NCBI GenBank assembly: GCA_025350325.1
Contig: JANXYB010000132.1
Coordinates: 28,525-92,524 of the forward strand
Reading direction: 5' to 3'
DNA from: Acidobacteriaceae bacterium
GTDB taxonomy: Bacteria > Acidobacteriota > Terriglobia > Terriglobales > Acidobacteriaceae
DNA: 64,000 bases
Below are positions 35,942 to 44,636 of this stretch, one piece after another. A model generated the notes under the pieces. It did not search any database. It saw only the letters and a list, made by a program, of their open reading frames with translations, and had not been told where the DNA came from. A program made the position numbers and the translations under genes. The first letter of the stretch is position 1; each line of letters begins with the position of its first letter.

Positions 35942-37319
35942 CCTCACTCAACACGACCTGCTTCCTCTCGTGCGTGGCACGGTTCGCAGCTTGCTACTCG
36001 CTTCACCCTCTTATCAAGAGCTCGATGAAGCACAGCGCAAGCGCATGGCGGCCTCCATGGTGCGTGTCAGCCATGCGGCGGCCGCGCTCCTTCATGAGGA
36101 AATGCAGAGCGACCGCGAGGCCAGAAAGAAGTCACGTCTCTCCAAGGCTCAGTCTGCGGGCGGCGACTTCAGTGGTGTCGCAGCCCAGCGCATGGTCAGC
36201 ACTACCCGCGATGTTCTGAATGCAGTTTCTTTTCCGCGCTTCGTGACCGAGCTCATCAACGGTGTCTTCAAGTCGATGATCGATTCCAGCGCTCAACAAA
36301 TGAATTCCTACGTCGAGCTTTTAAACAATGTGGCATCCTCTGTCGACGGATTTGCGGACATGAACTTCGGACACGACCGGGCACGCGCCTGGCTGGTCGA
36401 GAAGTTTCCAGCTTCGTTTGAATGGTCTTCTCCGCCTGACCCTTCCGCCGATCCCGCCGACAGCGATCCGCCTACGCTGCAGATGAAGGACAACGGAACC
36501 ATGCCATCGGAGGAAGCGCTGCGCACGGCGTTGGGGCTGGAGCCGGATGAGTCTGTCCCCGGCGGCGATCCCGAGACGCTGGTTCCGTTCGCGCGTCGCG
36601 CACTGGCCAAGTCAAGGCAGCAAATGCTCTCAACGATGGTGATGATGGGCATGCAACGGATCGTTGTTGAGAGTGGAAAGATCAATGCTGAAATGCGCTT
36701 TCACATCGACACCCGCAGCGCTGCTCAGGCCGATCGTGGAAGCACTTTCAGCGAGCAAAACCAGATCGAGGCGTCGGGCAGTTATGGCGTCGGCCCCTGG
36801 GGCGTGAGCGCAAAAATGACTAATAATATTGGTTACGTCTCAACGGAACGCTCGCAGACTACAGAGGAAATGAATACCGATCTGAATCTGAATTCGTCGG
36901 TTGAAATCAATTTCAAAAGCGATTATTTACCACTGAATCGCATGGCCAGCAGCGGGCAGGCCGACCGGATCAGGAACAACAGCATCAATCCGGATGCTGA
37001 AACAGCCGCCACTACGGCTCGCGAAACCAGGAACGCAGCCAGCGACGCGACGCGCCGTCAGTCACTCGACAGCGCTCTCAACCCGCAACCCGCACGGTCG
37101 GCTGCGCCGGTTTCGAGCGCACCCCAGCCTGCGTCAACTGCCCCTCCGGCAACGCGACCGCCAAATACTACACCACAAAAGGGAACACCACCGCCCGCCG
37201 GAACACCGCCGGCATCAGGGTCGCAGGGCTCAGGAACGCAGTCAGGCGCTACCCCACATCCAGCCGTTCAGCAGGCAGGTGCACAGACCAATCCCAACCA
37301 ACAGCCGGCGGTGGTCTAG
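35934..37319 (+). CDS. Locus family A paralogue 4, unknown function
   Basis: 461 residues, GTG start overlapping the previous gene by 8 nt. Blocks: VRGTVRSLLLASPSYQELDE; VSFPRFVTELINGVFKSMID at about 95-115; LSTMVMMGMQRIVVESGKIN at about 228-248; VEINFKSDYLPLNRMASSG at about 321-340. The last 110 residues are a long Pro/Thr/Ala/Gln/Gly-rich, probably disordered tail. Last gene of the locus; the following gene is a housekeeping peptidase 155 bp away. Confidence 0.75.
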   Translation: MADLTQHDLLPLVRGTVRSLLLASPSYQELDEAQRKRMAASMVRVSHAAAALLHEEMQSDREARKKSRLSKAQSAGGDFSGVAAQRMVSTTRDVLNAVSFPRFVTELINGVFKSMIDSSAQQMNSYVELLNNVASSVDGFADMNFGHDRARAWLVEKFPASFEWSSPPDPSADPADSDPPTLQMKDNGTMPSEEALRTALGLEPDESVPGGDPETLVPFARRALAKSRQQMLSTMVMMGMQRIVVESGKINAEMRFHIDTRSAAQADRGSTFSEQNQIEASGSYGVGPWGVSAKMTNNIGYVSTERSQTTEEMNTDLNLNSSVEINFKSDYLPLNRMASSGQADRIRNNSINPDAETAATTARETRNAASDATRRQSLDSALNPQPARSAAPVSSAPQPASTAPPATRPPNTTPQKGTPPPAGTPPASGSQGSGTQSGATPHPAVQQAGAQTNPNQQPAVV

Positions 37320-37474
37320 TCCCTGCAATTGACAACCGCAGTGTGATACACCGCAAAACCGCAAGGTTATGCTCCAGCCGCTTGGGCACCGATACGCTCA
37401 TTGCCGCAAAGCCCTAAAATGACAACTTGGCAGTCATGACTTTATGAATTCCGCTGCCAGCGGGGAGATTTTAG

Positions 37475-38731
37475 ATGGCACATGCCGAGGTTGCGGTTGA
37501 AACGCGCACATATCTGCAAAAACTGGACAAGCTAGCCGAGGTGGCCGTCCAGGTCGGCCTGGGATTGCAGGCAGGGCAGGAGCTGCTTATTACGGCGTCG
37601 ATCGAGGCTTTGCCGCTCGTCCGGCGCATCACAGAACAGGCTTACCGCGCCGGAGCATCGCTGGTCACCACGCTCTACAACGATGATGAAGCTACCCTGA
37701 TGCGCTATCGATTCGCACCCAACGAAAGCTTCGATCACGCTGCCACATGGTTGTACGACGGCATGGGCACCGCCTTCAAAAGCGGATCAGCGCGCCTGGC
37801 AATTACCGGCGCTAATCCACTGCTGCTTTCCACTGAAGATCCAGAGAAGGTCGGTCGCGCCAATCGTGCCATGTCGATCGCTTATCGCCCTGCGCTCGAA
37901 TTGATTACCCGCCACGAAATCAACTGGGCCATCGTCGCTAGCGCCACACCCTCCTGGGCCGCGGCAATGTTTCCTCAGGACGAGCCCAATACCGCCTTGG
38001 CCAAGCTATGGGACGCCATCTTTGCAACATCGCGCGTCAATAACGATGATCCTGTGGCCGCATGGAAAGCGCATGATGCCCAACTGCATCAACGTGCCGC
38101 CTACATGAACGAAAAGCGCTACTCCACTCTGCACTATCGGGGGCCGGGAACCGATTTCCGCCTGGGACTTGCCGACGATCATATCTGGATGGGAGGAGGC
38201 ACGACGGCGGGGAATGGCCTCTACTGCATCCCCAATATTCCTACGGAAGAAGTTTTCACCACCCCGCACAAAAATCGTGCCGATGGAACCGTAACTGCCA
38301 GCAAGCCCCTTTCATATCAAGGGACGATGATCGAAGGCATTCATGTTCGCTTTGCGAACGGAAAAATTGTTGAGGCGCGCGCAACCAAGGGCCAGGAAGT
38401 GCTGCAACGGCTGATCGACACCGATGAGGGGGCGAGGCGACTGGGAGAGGTGGCGCTGGTGCCGCACTCTTCTCCAATCGCCCACAGCGGTTTGCTCTTC
38501 CTGAACACACTCTTTGATGAGAATGCAGCGTCGCACATCGCGCTCGGCCAGGCTTACACTTCCTGCCTCCGCGACGGAGACAAATTGACCCCTCAGCAAC
38601 TTGCAGCCAAGGGCGCGAACGACAGTTTGATCCACGTAGACTGGATGATCGGCTCGGACCAGTTGGATATCGACGGCATCACGGCATCAAACGATTCTGA
38701 GCCACTGATGCGGCGGGGCGAGTGGGTCTAG
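37475..38731 (+). CDS. M29-family aminopeptidase
   Basis: Metallo-aminopeptidase (AmpS/AmpT/PepS type) of 418 residues that removes N-terminal amino acids from peptides in the cytoplasm. Motifs that match the known Co/Zn ligands of this family are all present: Glu in TMIEGI, Glu in RRLGEVALV, His in ENAASHIALGQAY, and His-Asp in LIHVDWMIGS. Length is normal. GGGGAG precedes the ATG. It stands alone between the accessory locus and the GH13 gene. The 155-bp gap before it contains a TTGACA (37327) without a matching -10. Confidence 0.92.
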   Translation: MAHAEVAVETRTYLQKLDKLAEVAVQVGLGLQAGQELLITASIEALPLVRRITEQAYRAGASLVTTLYNDDEATLMRYRFAPNESFDHAATWLYDGMGTAFKSGSARLAITGANPLLLSTEDPEKVGRANRAMSIAYRPALELITRHEINWAIVASATPSWAAAMFPQDEPNTALAKLWDAIFATSRVNNDDPVAAWKAHDAQLHQRAAYMNEKRYSTLHYRGPGTDFRLGLADDHIWMGGGTTAGNGLYCIPNIPTEEVFTTPHKNRADGTVTASKPLSYQGTMIEGIHVRFANGKIVEARATKGQEVLQRLIDTDEGARRLGEVALVPHSSPIAHSGLLFLNTLFDENAASHIALGQAYTSCLRDGDKLTPQQLAAKGANDSLIHVDWMIGSDQLDIDGITASNDSEPLMRRGEWV

Positions 38732-38819
38732 GCAGGCTTCTTCGGCGGCAAATGCGCTAATATGAGGTCCGGTCACGGCTTTGCTGTCACGGCATCAAAC
38801 AGTTTATGCATAAATCGGC

Positions 38820-38848
38820 TTGACCGACCGCCCGAGCCTGTCTATATC
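38820..38848 (+). promoter_or_regulatory. Predicted sigma70 promoter of the GH13 gene
   Basis: TTGACC (38820-38825), 17-bp spacer, TATATC (38843-38848). The start site would be near 38855, giving a leader of about 145 nt before the ATG at 39000. A 66-codon open frame across this gap (38762-38962) is not convincing. Confidence 0.55.
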
Positions 38849-38999
38849 AATACGATGAAGCAATTGGCTGCTGAAGGTGTTACTTACTTTTTTGGCCGTG
38901 CTGTGCGAGCGAAAACGGTTGCCTGTGTTGAGTCGCCCGCGGCGGGTGCGGTTTCCGCTTGAATAAGTTACGGCTTTAAATTTGGGAGTCAGGGTTCCT

Positions 39000-41900
39000 A
39001 TGATGGAATTTCATATTTCGCGTAAAGCACGGGACCGCTACAAGTTTTCTGAATTGCTTTTCTCCTATACGGGAAACGTGGTGTTTGCCAATATTGCCGC
39101 CTGCCGCGCTTTCGCCCATCAAATGAACCATGTCAGGGAAGCGGACAAATATCCCGACCGCGCTGTACATGCGGGTTCACTGTATGCGATGGGGTTGATC
39201 GACGAGGCCAGCCACGTGCTGATGGCCCGCTATCGCGCACAATTCGATCCTGAAGTCATGACCGCGGCGCTTGATTATTTTGCAGCCCGTGTGGGCACCG
39301 ATCAGCTTGAGACTCTGTTGTTGACCTTTGTTGAACATTTTCCAGGCCTTTCTGTCATGCGCGGCGTTGAGACGCCTCGCGAGTGGTTGGCGGGGGAAAC
39401 CGACGGCATGCCCCATCGCGCAGTGGCTCTGGAAGAACTGCTTTTGTTGTGGACCGCGAATCGCAACGAGGCGTTCAAGCGCTTTGAAGAACTTTTTGAA
39501 GACAAGGCTTTGGCTGAGAAGACGGTTTATCGCGAGGTCACGAACGACCTGCCCGGGTATTTCGCGACACGGCCGTTGGTCGCAATTGAGGGTGCGGCCA
39601 TCAGTCTGCTCGACCTGTTGAGGGCTCCGGCGACCGGCGCGCCGGGTTCGCTCAATGCACAGCTCAAACTGATTCGTCGCTTATGGAAGCCTCTTTTGGG
39701 AGACAGCCTCGACCGATTCCTCATGATCGCTTCTGAGATTTTGCACGAAGAAGAACTAGCCATCTGGATGCAGTTCAACCCTGCCGCATCGCAAGCCCGC
39801 AGCGCCGCCGAAGAAGCGGCACGGCGTCGCCGCGAAAGTGGAACGCAACAGTGGCCGTCGATCACGAGCCACTCCGAGGTTCCCGTCTTTGGCGATCCTG
39901 CGCACGAATACGAGAAGTTCAGCGCCGATACCGCGTGGATGCCGAGCACAGTGCTCATTGCCAAAAGCACGTATGTGTGGCTGGCGCAGCTCAGCAAAAA
40001 ATACGATCGCAGCATTTCGCGGCTCGACGAAATTCCTGACGAAGAGTTGCAATTGCTCGCCGACCGCGGACTCAATTCACTATGGCTCATTGGCGTATGG
40101 GAGCGCAGTCGTGCTTCAAAAACCATAAAGCAGTTGTGCGGCAACCAGGATGCGGTAGCTTCGGCCTATTCACTCTTCGACTACAAGATTGCCGAAGATT
40201 TGGGGGGCCAGCCGGCCTACATCAATCTTCGCGATCGCTGCTTCAGGCACGGTGTGAGGCTGGCTAGCGATATGGTGCCCAACCATATGGGCATTGATTC
40301 TCCGTGGGTCGTCGAACACCCTGAATGGTTCATCTCCCGGTCTGAAACGCCCTATCCGGCATACAGCTTCAACGGACCTGACCTGTCGCATGATGGTCGC
40401 GTTGAGATCAAAATCGAAGACCATTATTTCGAACAGACCGACGCGGCAGTGGTCTTTCGTCGCCACGATCGGCACACCGGCGATACCCGCTACGTGTACC
40501 ACGGAAACGACGGCACCAGTTTCCCATGGAATGACACTGCGCAACTCGATTACCTCAATCCGGCGGTGCGCGAACAGGTGATCCAGACCATTCTGCATGT
40601 GGCGCGGCTATTCCCGGTGATCCGCTTCGACGCTGCAATGACGTTGGCGAAGCGGCATTTTCACCGGCTCTGGTTTCCGGGTCCCGGGACCAGTGGAGCC
40701 ATTCCGTCGCGTGCTGAATACAGCATGAGCCAGGCGGAATTCAATCAGCACATGCCCCATGAATTCTGGCGCGAAGTCGTGGATCGCGTGGCGGCTGAGG
40801 TGCCCGGTACACTCCTGCTTGCTGAGGCCTTCTGGCTCATGGAGGGATACTTCGTGCGCACGCTGGGCATGCATCGCGTCTACAACAGCGCGTTCATGAA
40901 CATGATGCGGGATGAAGAGAACGCGAAATATCGCTCTGTCATCAAGAACACTCTCGAATTTGATCCCGACATCATGAAACGCTACGTGAATTTCATGAGC
41001 AACCCTGATGAACGGACCGCCATTGATCAATTCGGCAAAGGCGACAAGTGTTTTGGAGTCGCTGCGCTGATGGCGACGCTGCCGGGCTTACCCATGTTTG
41101 GGCACGGTCAAATCGAGGGTTTCACAGAGAAGTATGGCATGGAGTATTACCGTCCCCGGTACAATGAGACGCCAGACCAATCATTAGTCGATCGCCATGA
41201 TCGAGAGATTGCACCGCTGCTCAAGCGGCGATGGATTTTTGCAGAGAGCAGTAACTTCCTGCTTTACGATATGTTCGAAGGCTCAGGCTCGGTCGACGAA
41301 AATGTCTTTGCCTACTCGAATCGCAATGGCGGCGAGCGCGCGCTCGTTGTGTACAACAATCGCTATGGCACGGCGCACGGCACCATTCATTCTTCAGCGG
41401 CGTACGCTGACAAATCAGTTGCACAATTGCGCCAGCAACGGCTCGGCGAGGGCCTCGGTCTCAGTGGCGGTTCGGGAGCAATCACTGCCTGGCGCGATTC
41501 ACTCACAGGTCTCGAATACTTGCGCCGCTCCAACGATCTAGCCGACCGTGGATTGACGCTGCAACTGCACGCCTATCAATGCCACGTCTTCATGGATTGG
41601 CACGAAAAATATCCTTCCGCCGATTGGCCTTGGGATAAGCTGTGCGATCAACTCAACGGTCGCGGAGTGCGCAGCCTTGAGGACGCGCTCGTCAATATGG
41701 AATTGCAGCCTGTTCACCAAGCGTTACGAGCTCTGCTCGATCATGAGATGGTTCGATCGCTGGCTGACATGGCGGAACATCCGCGCGGCATCGGCGGAGT
41801 GAATAGAAAGCAGAGTCGAAAGCGCAGCGAATTCTTTAACCAGGCATGGGCACGCTGCGAGGGCTTCTTGAGAGCCGCGCAGCCCGCGTTCATATCACGC

Positions 41901-42956
41901 GGCGGCACGCGACCCACCGGTGCGATGACCATGCCCGGCCTGCTGGGGCCAGTCTTTCGCGAACGACTTGTATCGGCCATGCGCATCCCTATCGTTGAAG
42001 CGCTCTTCCCGTCGCCGTGGACGGCCCCAGCGCGCCGTGTGCTTCCAAGTCCAAGTCCGCAGTTGACGGCAACCGCAATGTGGGCGCCCGTATTTGCGTG
42101 GTGCGTATTGCAAGTTTTGTCTGAATCTATCGATGCAGAATCGCCAGCTGCGGTGGCTCTCGATATCTTTGACCGCCTGCGCTTGCGCGAACCGTTGGCG
42201 CAGGCTTTCAACGCCCTCGGCTTCGAAGGAGAAGCAGGATGGCAGGTTGCCGCGCGCATCAAGGTTTTGCTGTTGGCTGAAGCGACGGTGCCAACCCAGG
42301 AGCCGGTGCCGTGTGAAACCGTTGCAGGAATCGAGCCAGTTTCCGGGATCGAGCCAAGTGAGGCAGAATCCATCAAGCCCGTCGCTGCCGCGTCGGTCAC
42401 GCAGACTGAGCCAAAGACTGCACCGGTCCCCGTGAATGCTCAACCCGCTGTTTCCAGGATTGCCAAAACAGTTCGCGCTGGCGTAGGTCTTGCCTCCGCT
42501 CTTTGGACGGACCCGGATGTTCGCTGGCTGGCTGGCGTGCACGATGCCGGGCAGCACACCTACTTTATTTGCGAACCATACGAGGAAATGCTGTGGTGGT
42601 TAGTCATGCCTTCTCTGCTTTGCCTCGCGGGAGAAGTCTCTCCAAGCAAAGCCGCTGCAGAGCGGATAAGCCGCAGCATCGACGAATGCCTGACAACTGC
42701 AGCTAAGGCGGAGTACCGAGTCGATCGATTAATGAAGACCGAGGCGGCGGCGCCCGCTGTTTCTAAGGCGGCCGCAGTCGATACTGAACCCGCACCCATC
42801 TCAAAACCTGCTGCACCTGCGCCGGCAACCAAGGGAGCGGCAAATTCTCGATCTGCAGAGAAGGGCAGATCGGCCGAAGGCCCCACCACACCAACAACTG
42901 CCAAACCTACTGCCAAGCCCGCGAAGAAGCGGCTCAAACCAAAAAAGGAACGTTAA
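39000..42956 (+). CDS. Very large alpha-amylase family (GH13) protein
   Basis: 1318 residues from the ATG at 39000. Residues 1-320 are helical and unrecognised. The GH13 barrel spans about 320-880: region I VRLASDMVPNHMGIDS, nucleophile Asp near 544 (VIRFDAAMTL), acid/base Glu near 608 (LLLAEAFWL), and region IV near 667 reading FMSNPDERT, where the usual NHD is NPD. Then LPGLPMFGHGQIEGF. The last 250 residues are Ala/Pro/Glu-rich with a Lys-rich end (KRLKPKKER). No signal peptide, so a cytoplasmic role in glycogen/maltodextrin or trehalose metabolism is likely. Substrate cannot be read from sequence. Single gene with its own promoter and a following hairpin. Confidence 0.8.
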   Translation: MMEFHISRKARDRYKFSELLFSYTGNVVFANIAACRAFAHQMNHVREADKYPDRAVHAGSLYAMGLIDEASHVLMARYRAQFDPEVMTAALDYFAARVGTDQLETLLLTFVEHFPGLSVMRGVETPREWLAGETDGMPHRAVALEELLLLWTANRNEAFKRFEELFEDKALAEKTVYREVTNDLPGYFATRPLVAIEGAAISLLDLLRAPATGAPGSLNAQLKLIRRLWKPLLGDSLDRFLMIASEILHEEELAIWMQFNPAASQARSAAEEAARRRRESGTQQWPSITSHSEVPVFGDPAHEYEKFSADTAWMPSTVLIAKSTYVWLAQLSKKYDRSISRLDEIPDEELQLLADRGLNSLWLIGVWERSRASKTIKQLCGNQDAVASAYSLFDYKIAEDLGGQPAYINLRDRCFRHGVRLASDMVPNHMGIDSPWVVEHPEWFISRSETPYPAYSFNGPDLSHDGRVEIKIEDHYFEQTDAAVVFRRHDRHTGDTRYVYHGNDGTSFPWNDTAQLDYLNPAVREQVIQTILHVARLFPVIRFDAAMTLAKRHFHRLWFPGPGTSGAIPSRAEYSMSQAEFNQHMPHEFWREVVDRVAAEVPGTLLLAEAFWLMEGYFVRTLGMHRVYNSAFMNMMRDEENAKYRSVIKNTLEFDPDIMKRYVNFMSNPDERTAIDQFGKGDKCFGVAALMATLPGLPMFGHGQIEGFTEKYGMEYYRPRYNETPDQSLVDRHDREIAPLLKRRWIFAESSNFLLYDMFEGSGSVDENVFAYSNRNGGERALVVYNNRYGTAHGTIHSSAAYADKSVAQLRQQRLGEGLGLSGGSGAITAWRDSLTGLEYLRRSNDLADRGLTLQLHAYQCHVFMDWHEKYPSADWPWDKLCDQLNGRGVRSLEDALVNMELQPVHQALRALLDHEMVRSLADMAEHPRGIGGVNRKQSRKRSEFFNQAWARCEGFLRAAQPAFISRGGTRPTGAMTMPGLLGPVFRERLVSAMRIPIVEALFPSPWTAPARRVLPSPSPQLTATAMWAPVFAWCVLQVLSESIDAESPAAVALDIFDRLRLREPLAQAFNALGFEGEAGWQVAARIKVLLLAEATVPTQEPVPCETVAGIEPVSGIEPSEAESIKPVAAASVTQTEPKTAPVPVNAQPAVSRIAKTVRAGVGLASALWTDPDVRWLAGVHDAGQHTYFICEPYEEMLWWLVMPSLLCLAGEVSPSKAAAERISRSIDECLTTAAKAEYRVDRLMKTEAAAPAVSKAAAVDTEPAPISKPAAPAPATKGAANSRSAEKGRSAEGPTTPTTAKPTAKPAKKRLKPKKER

Positions 42957-42969
42957 GCAGATTTCAAAA

Positions 42970-43018
42970 AATGCGGCGTTGATTTGCTCACTCGCAAGAG
43001 CGAATCAACGCCCGCATT
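42970..43018 (+). terminator. Long hairpin after the GH13 gene
   Basis: The left arm AATGCGGCGTTGATT (42970-42984) pairs with the right arm AATCAACGCCCGCATT (43003-43018), with further pairing of TGCTC and GAGC inside and a one-base bulge. A poly-A precedes the left arm but no T-tract follows the right arm, so it should end transcripts better on the minus strand; it may also stabilise the upstream mRNA. Confidence 0.55.
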
Positions 43019-43055
43019 GTCTGCGGCCCTGCATATTTATGCGCTTTACAAACTG

Positions 43056-43072
43056 TACTGAACCGTTCAGTA
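43056..43072. promoter_or_regulatory. Palindromic operator for the ABC/TetR operon
   Basis: TACTGAACCGTTCAGTA, a perfect 17-bp palindrome around a central base, lies between a TTTACA (43045-43050) and a weak -10 (43068-43073), 24 bp before the GTG of the ABC ATPase gene. Palindromes of the ACTGAAC-N-GTTCAGT kind are typical TetR-family operators. The TetR gene is third in this operon, so autoregulation is likely. Confidence 0.7.
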
Positions 43073-43095
43073 TTGATTATCAAGAGGTCTTCCGA

Positions 43096-43890
43096 GTGAT
43101 CAAAGTACAACACCTCGTCAAGAAATTCGGCACCTTTACCGCTGTCGACGATGTTTCTTTCGACGTGGCGGAGGGAGAGATATTTGCATTCCTAGGCCCG
43201 AACGGAGCAGGGAAGACCACGACCATCAAGATGCTCACTACTCTGCTTAAACCGACCAGCGGAGCTATTGAGCTCGATGGATTGAACCCGGAGACACAGC
43301 AGAATGCAGCCCGTGAGCGATTCGGCATTGTGTTTCAAGATCCGAGCCTCGACGGCGATCTTACCGCATGGGAGAACATGGAATTACACGGCGTGCTTTA
43401 TCACGTGCCGCATAAACAGCGCCGCCAGCGCACTGAAGAATTGCTACGCCTTTTTGAGTTGTGGGAACGCCGCAAGGACCAGGTGAAGAAGTTCTCCGGC
43501 GGCATGAAGCGTCGTCTGGAAATCGCGCGCGGCTTTCTGCATACTCCTAGAATCCTCTTCCTCGATGAGCCGACGTTGGGACTAGATCCGCAAAGCCGTA
43601 ATCAGTTATGGAACCACGTGAAGAAAGTGAATGAAGCGGAACGGATCACGGTGTTTCTCACGACACATTATATGGATGAAGCCGATCGCGTGGCTCACCG
43701 AATCGGAGTGATCGATCACGGCAAGCTTGTAGCACAAGGAACACCTAAAGCGATCAAGGAACAAACCGGTACCGACAGTCTCGAAGAAGCATTCCTCAAG
43801 TTAACCGGTTCAACCACTCGAGATGAAAGTGCAGATTCTAATGATCAGATGCGACAATTCGCCAAGATGTGGAGCGGAGCCAAACGATGA
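43096..43890 (+). CDS. ABC transporter ATP-binding protein (DrrA/ABC-2 type)
   Basis: 264 residues from a GTG that has AAGAGG 8 nt upstream; the open frame continues upstream through the operator but that part is not conserved. Walker A GPNGAGKT (34-41), Q-loop FQDPSLDGDLTAWEN, signature FSGGMKRRLEIARG, Walker B ILFLDEPTLGLD and the switch His in LTTHYMDEADR are all present. The signature with GGMKRR and the C-terminal extension are typical of drug-export ABC-2 systems. It overlaps the permease gene by 4 nt. Confidence 0.93.
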   Translation: MIKVQHLVKKFGTFTAVDDVSFDVAEGEIFAFLGPNGAGKTTTIKMLTTLLKPTSGAIELDGLNPETQQNAARERFGIVFQDPSLDGDLTAWENMELHGVLYHVPHKQRRQRTEELLRLFELWERRKDQVKKFSGGMKRRLEIARGFLHTPRILFLDEPTLGLDPQSRNQLWNHVKKVNEAERITVFLTTHYMDEADRVAHRIGVIDHGKLVAQGTPKAIKEQTGTDSLEEAFLKLTGSTTRDESADSNDQMRQFAKMWSGAKR

Positions 43891-44633
43891 GCGCAATCTA
43901 TATTCTTTGGCTGCGCGAACTGAAGCGTTACATTCGTTCGCGTGCGCAGATCATAGCTTCGCTAGGCCAACCGATGCTCTATCTGTTGGTGCTTGGGTTT
44001 GGACTCGGCCCGGTCTTTCAGCGCGCGGGCAACGGCAGCTACCTCCAATTCGTAGGCCCCGGCGTGATCGGAATGACCGTGCTTTTCTCTTCAATCTTTT
44101 CAGGTCTTGGCCTGCTTTGGGATCGTCAGTTCGGCTTTCTCAAAGAAACATTGGTCGCTCCTGTCCCGCGCCTTCACATTATGATCGGCCGTACGCTAGG
44201 CGGCGCCACGGTAGCAGTCCTGCAAGGTTTGCTGGTGACAATCGTTTGTCTCTTCGCGGGATTTCGTCCGGTGAACCTGCTGTCGATTCCATTGGCCCTC
44301 GGCTTCATGATTGCCATCGCTCTGGTGTTCGCAGCGCTCGGCGTGGCTATTGGCTCAAGCCTTCAAGATATGCAGGCATTTCAATTGATCATGAATTTTG
44401 TTGTGATGCCCATTTACTTCCTGTCTGGCGCGTTGTTCCCCCTAGTCGGCCTGCCAAAAGTGCTTGCGATCATCACACGGCTAGATCCGCTCTCTTACGG
44501 AATCGACGGAATGCGCGCCGTGCTCTCAGGCAAATCAACTTTCAATCCAGTCACCGACCTTACCGTACTTGTTTGCGTTGGGGCAGTCTTGCTGGTCTTT
44601 GGCGCATATCGTTTCTCAAAGATCGAGATTTAG
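43887..44633 (+). CDS. ABC-2 type transporter permease
   Basis: 248-residue inner-membrane protein with about six hydrophobic segments (for example GQPMLYLLVLGFGLGPVF, LALGFMIAIALVFAALGVAI, FVVMPIYFLSGALFPLVGLP). The C-terminal motif RLDPLSYGIDGMR is characteristic of DrrB/NodJ-type permeases. It starts at an ATGA overlap with the ATPase stop codon. Together they would export a drug, lipid or polysaccharide; the substrate is unknown. Confidence 0.92.
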   Translation: MSAIYILWLRELKRYIRSRAQIIASLGQPMLYLLVLGFGLGPVFQRAGNGSYLQFVGPGVIGMTVLFSSIFSGLGLLWDRQFGFLKETLVAPVPRLHIMIGRTLGGATVAVLQGLLVTIVCLFAGFRPVNLLSIPLALGFMIAIALVFAALGVAIGSSLQDMQAFQLIMNFVVMPIYFLSGALFPLVGLPKVLAIITRLDPLSYGIDGMRAVLSGKSTFNPVTDLTVLVCVGAVLLVFGAYRFSKIEI

Positions 44634-44636
44634 GTA

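Noticed and set aside
19081..37319. Reading the accessory locus as an extracellular contractile injection system, type VI system or prophage
   Set aside because: No tube, sheath, baseplate, spike, terminase, portal or integrase gene was recognisable.
37327..37332. TTGACA before the M29 peptidase
   Set aside because: No -10 box at 16-18 bp distance.
38762..38962. 66-codon + strand frame between the M29 peptidase and the GH13 gene
   Set aside because: No ribosome site, no recognisable sequence, and it overlaps a good sigma70 promoter.
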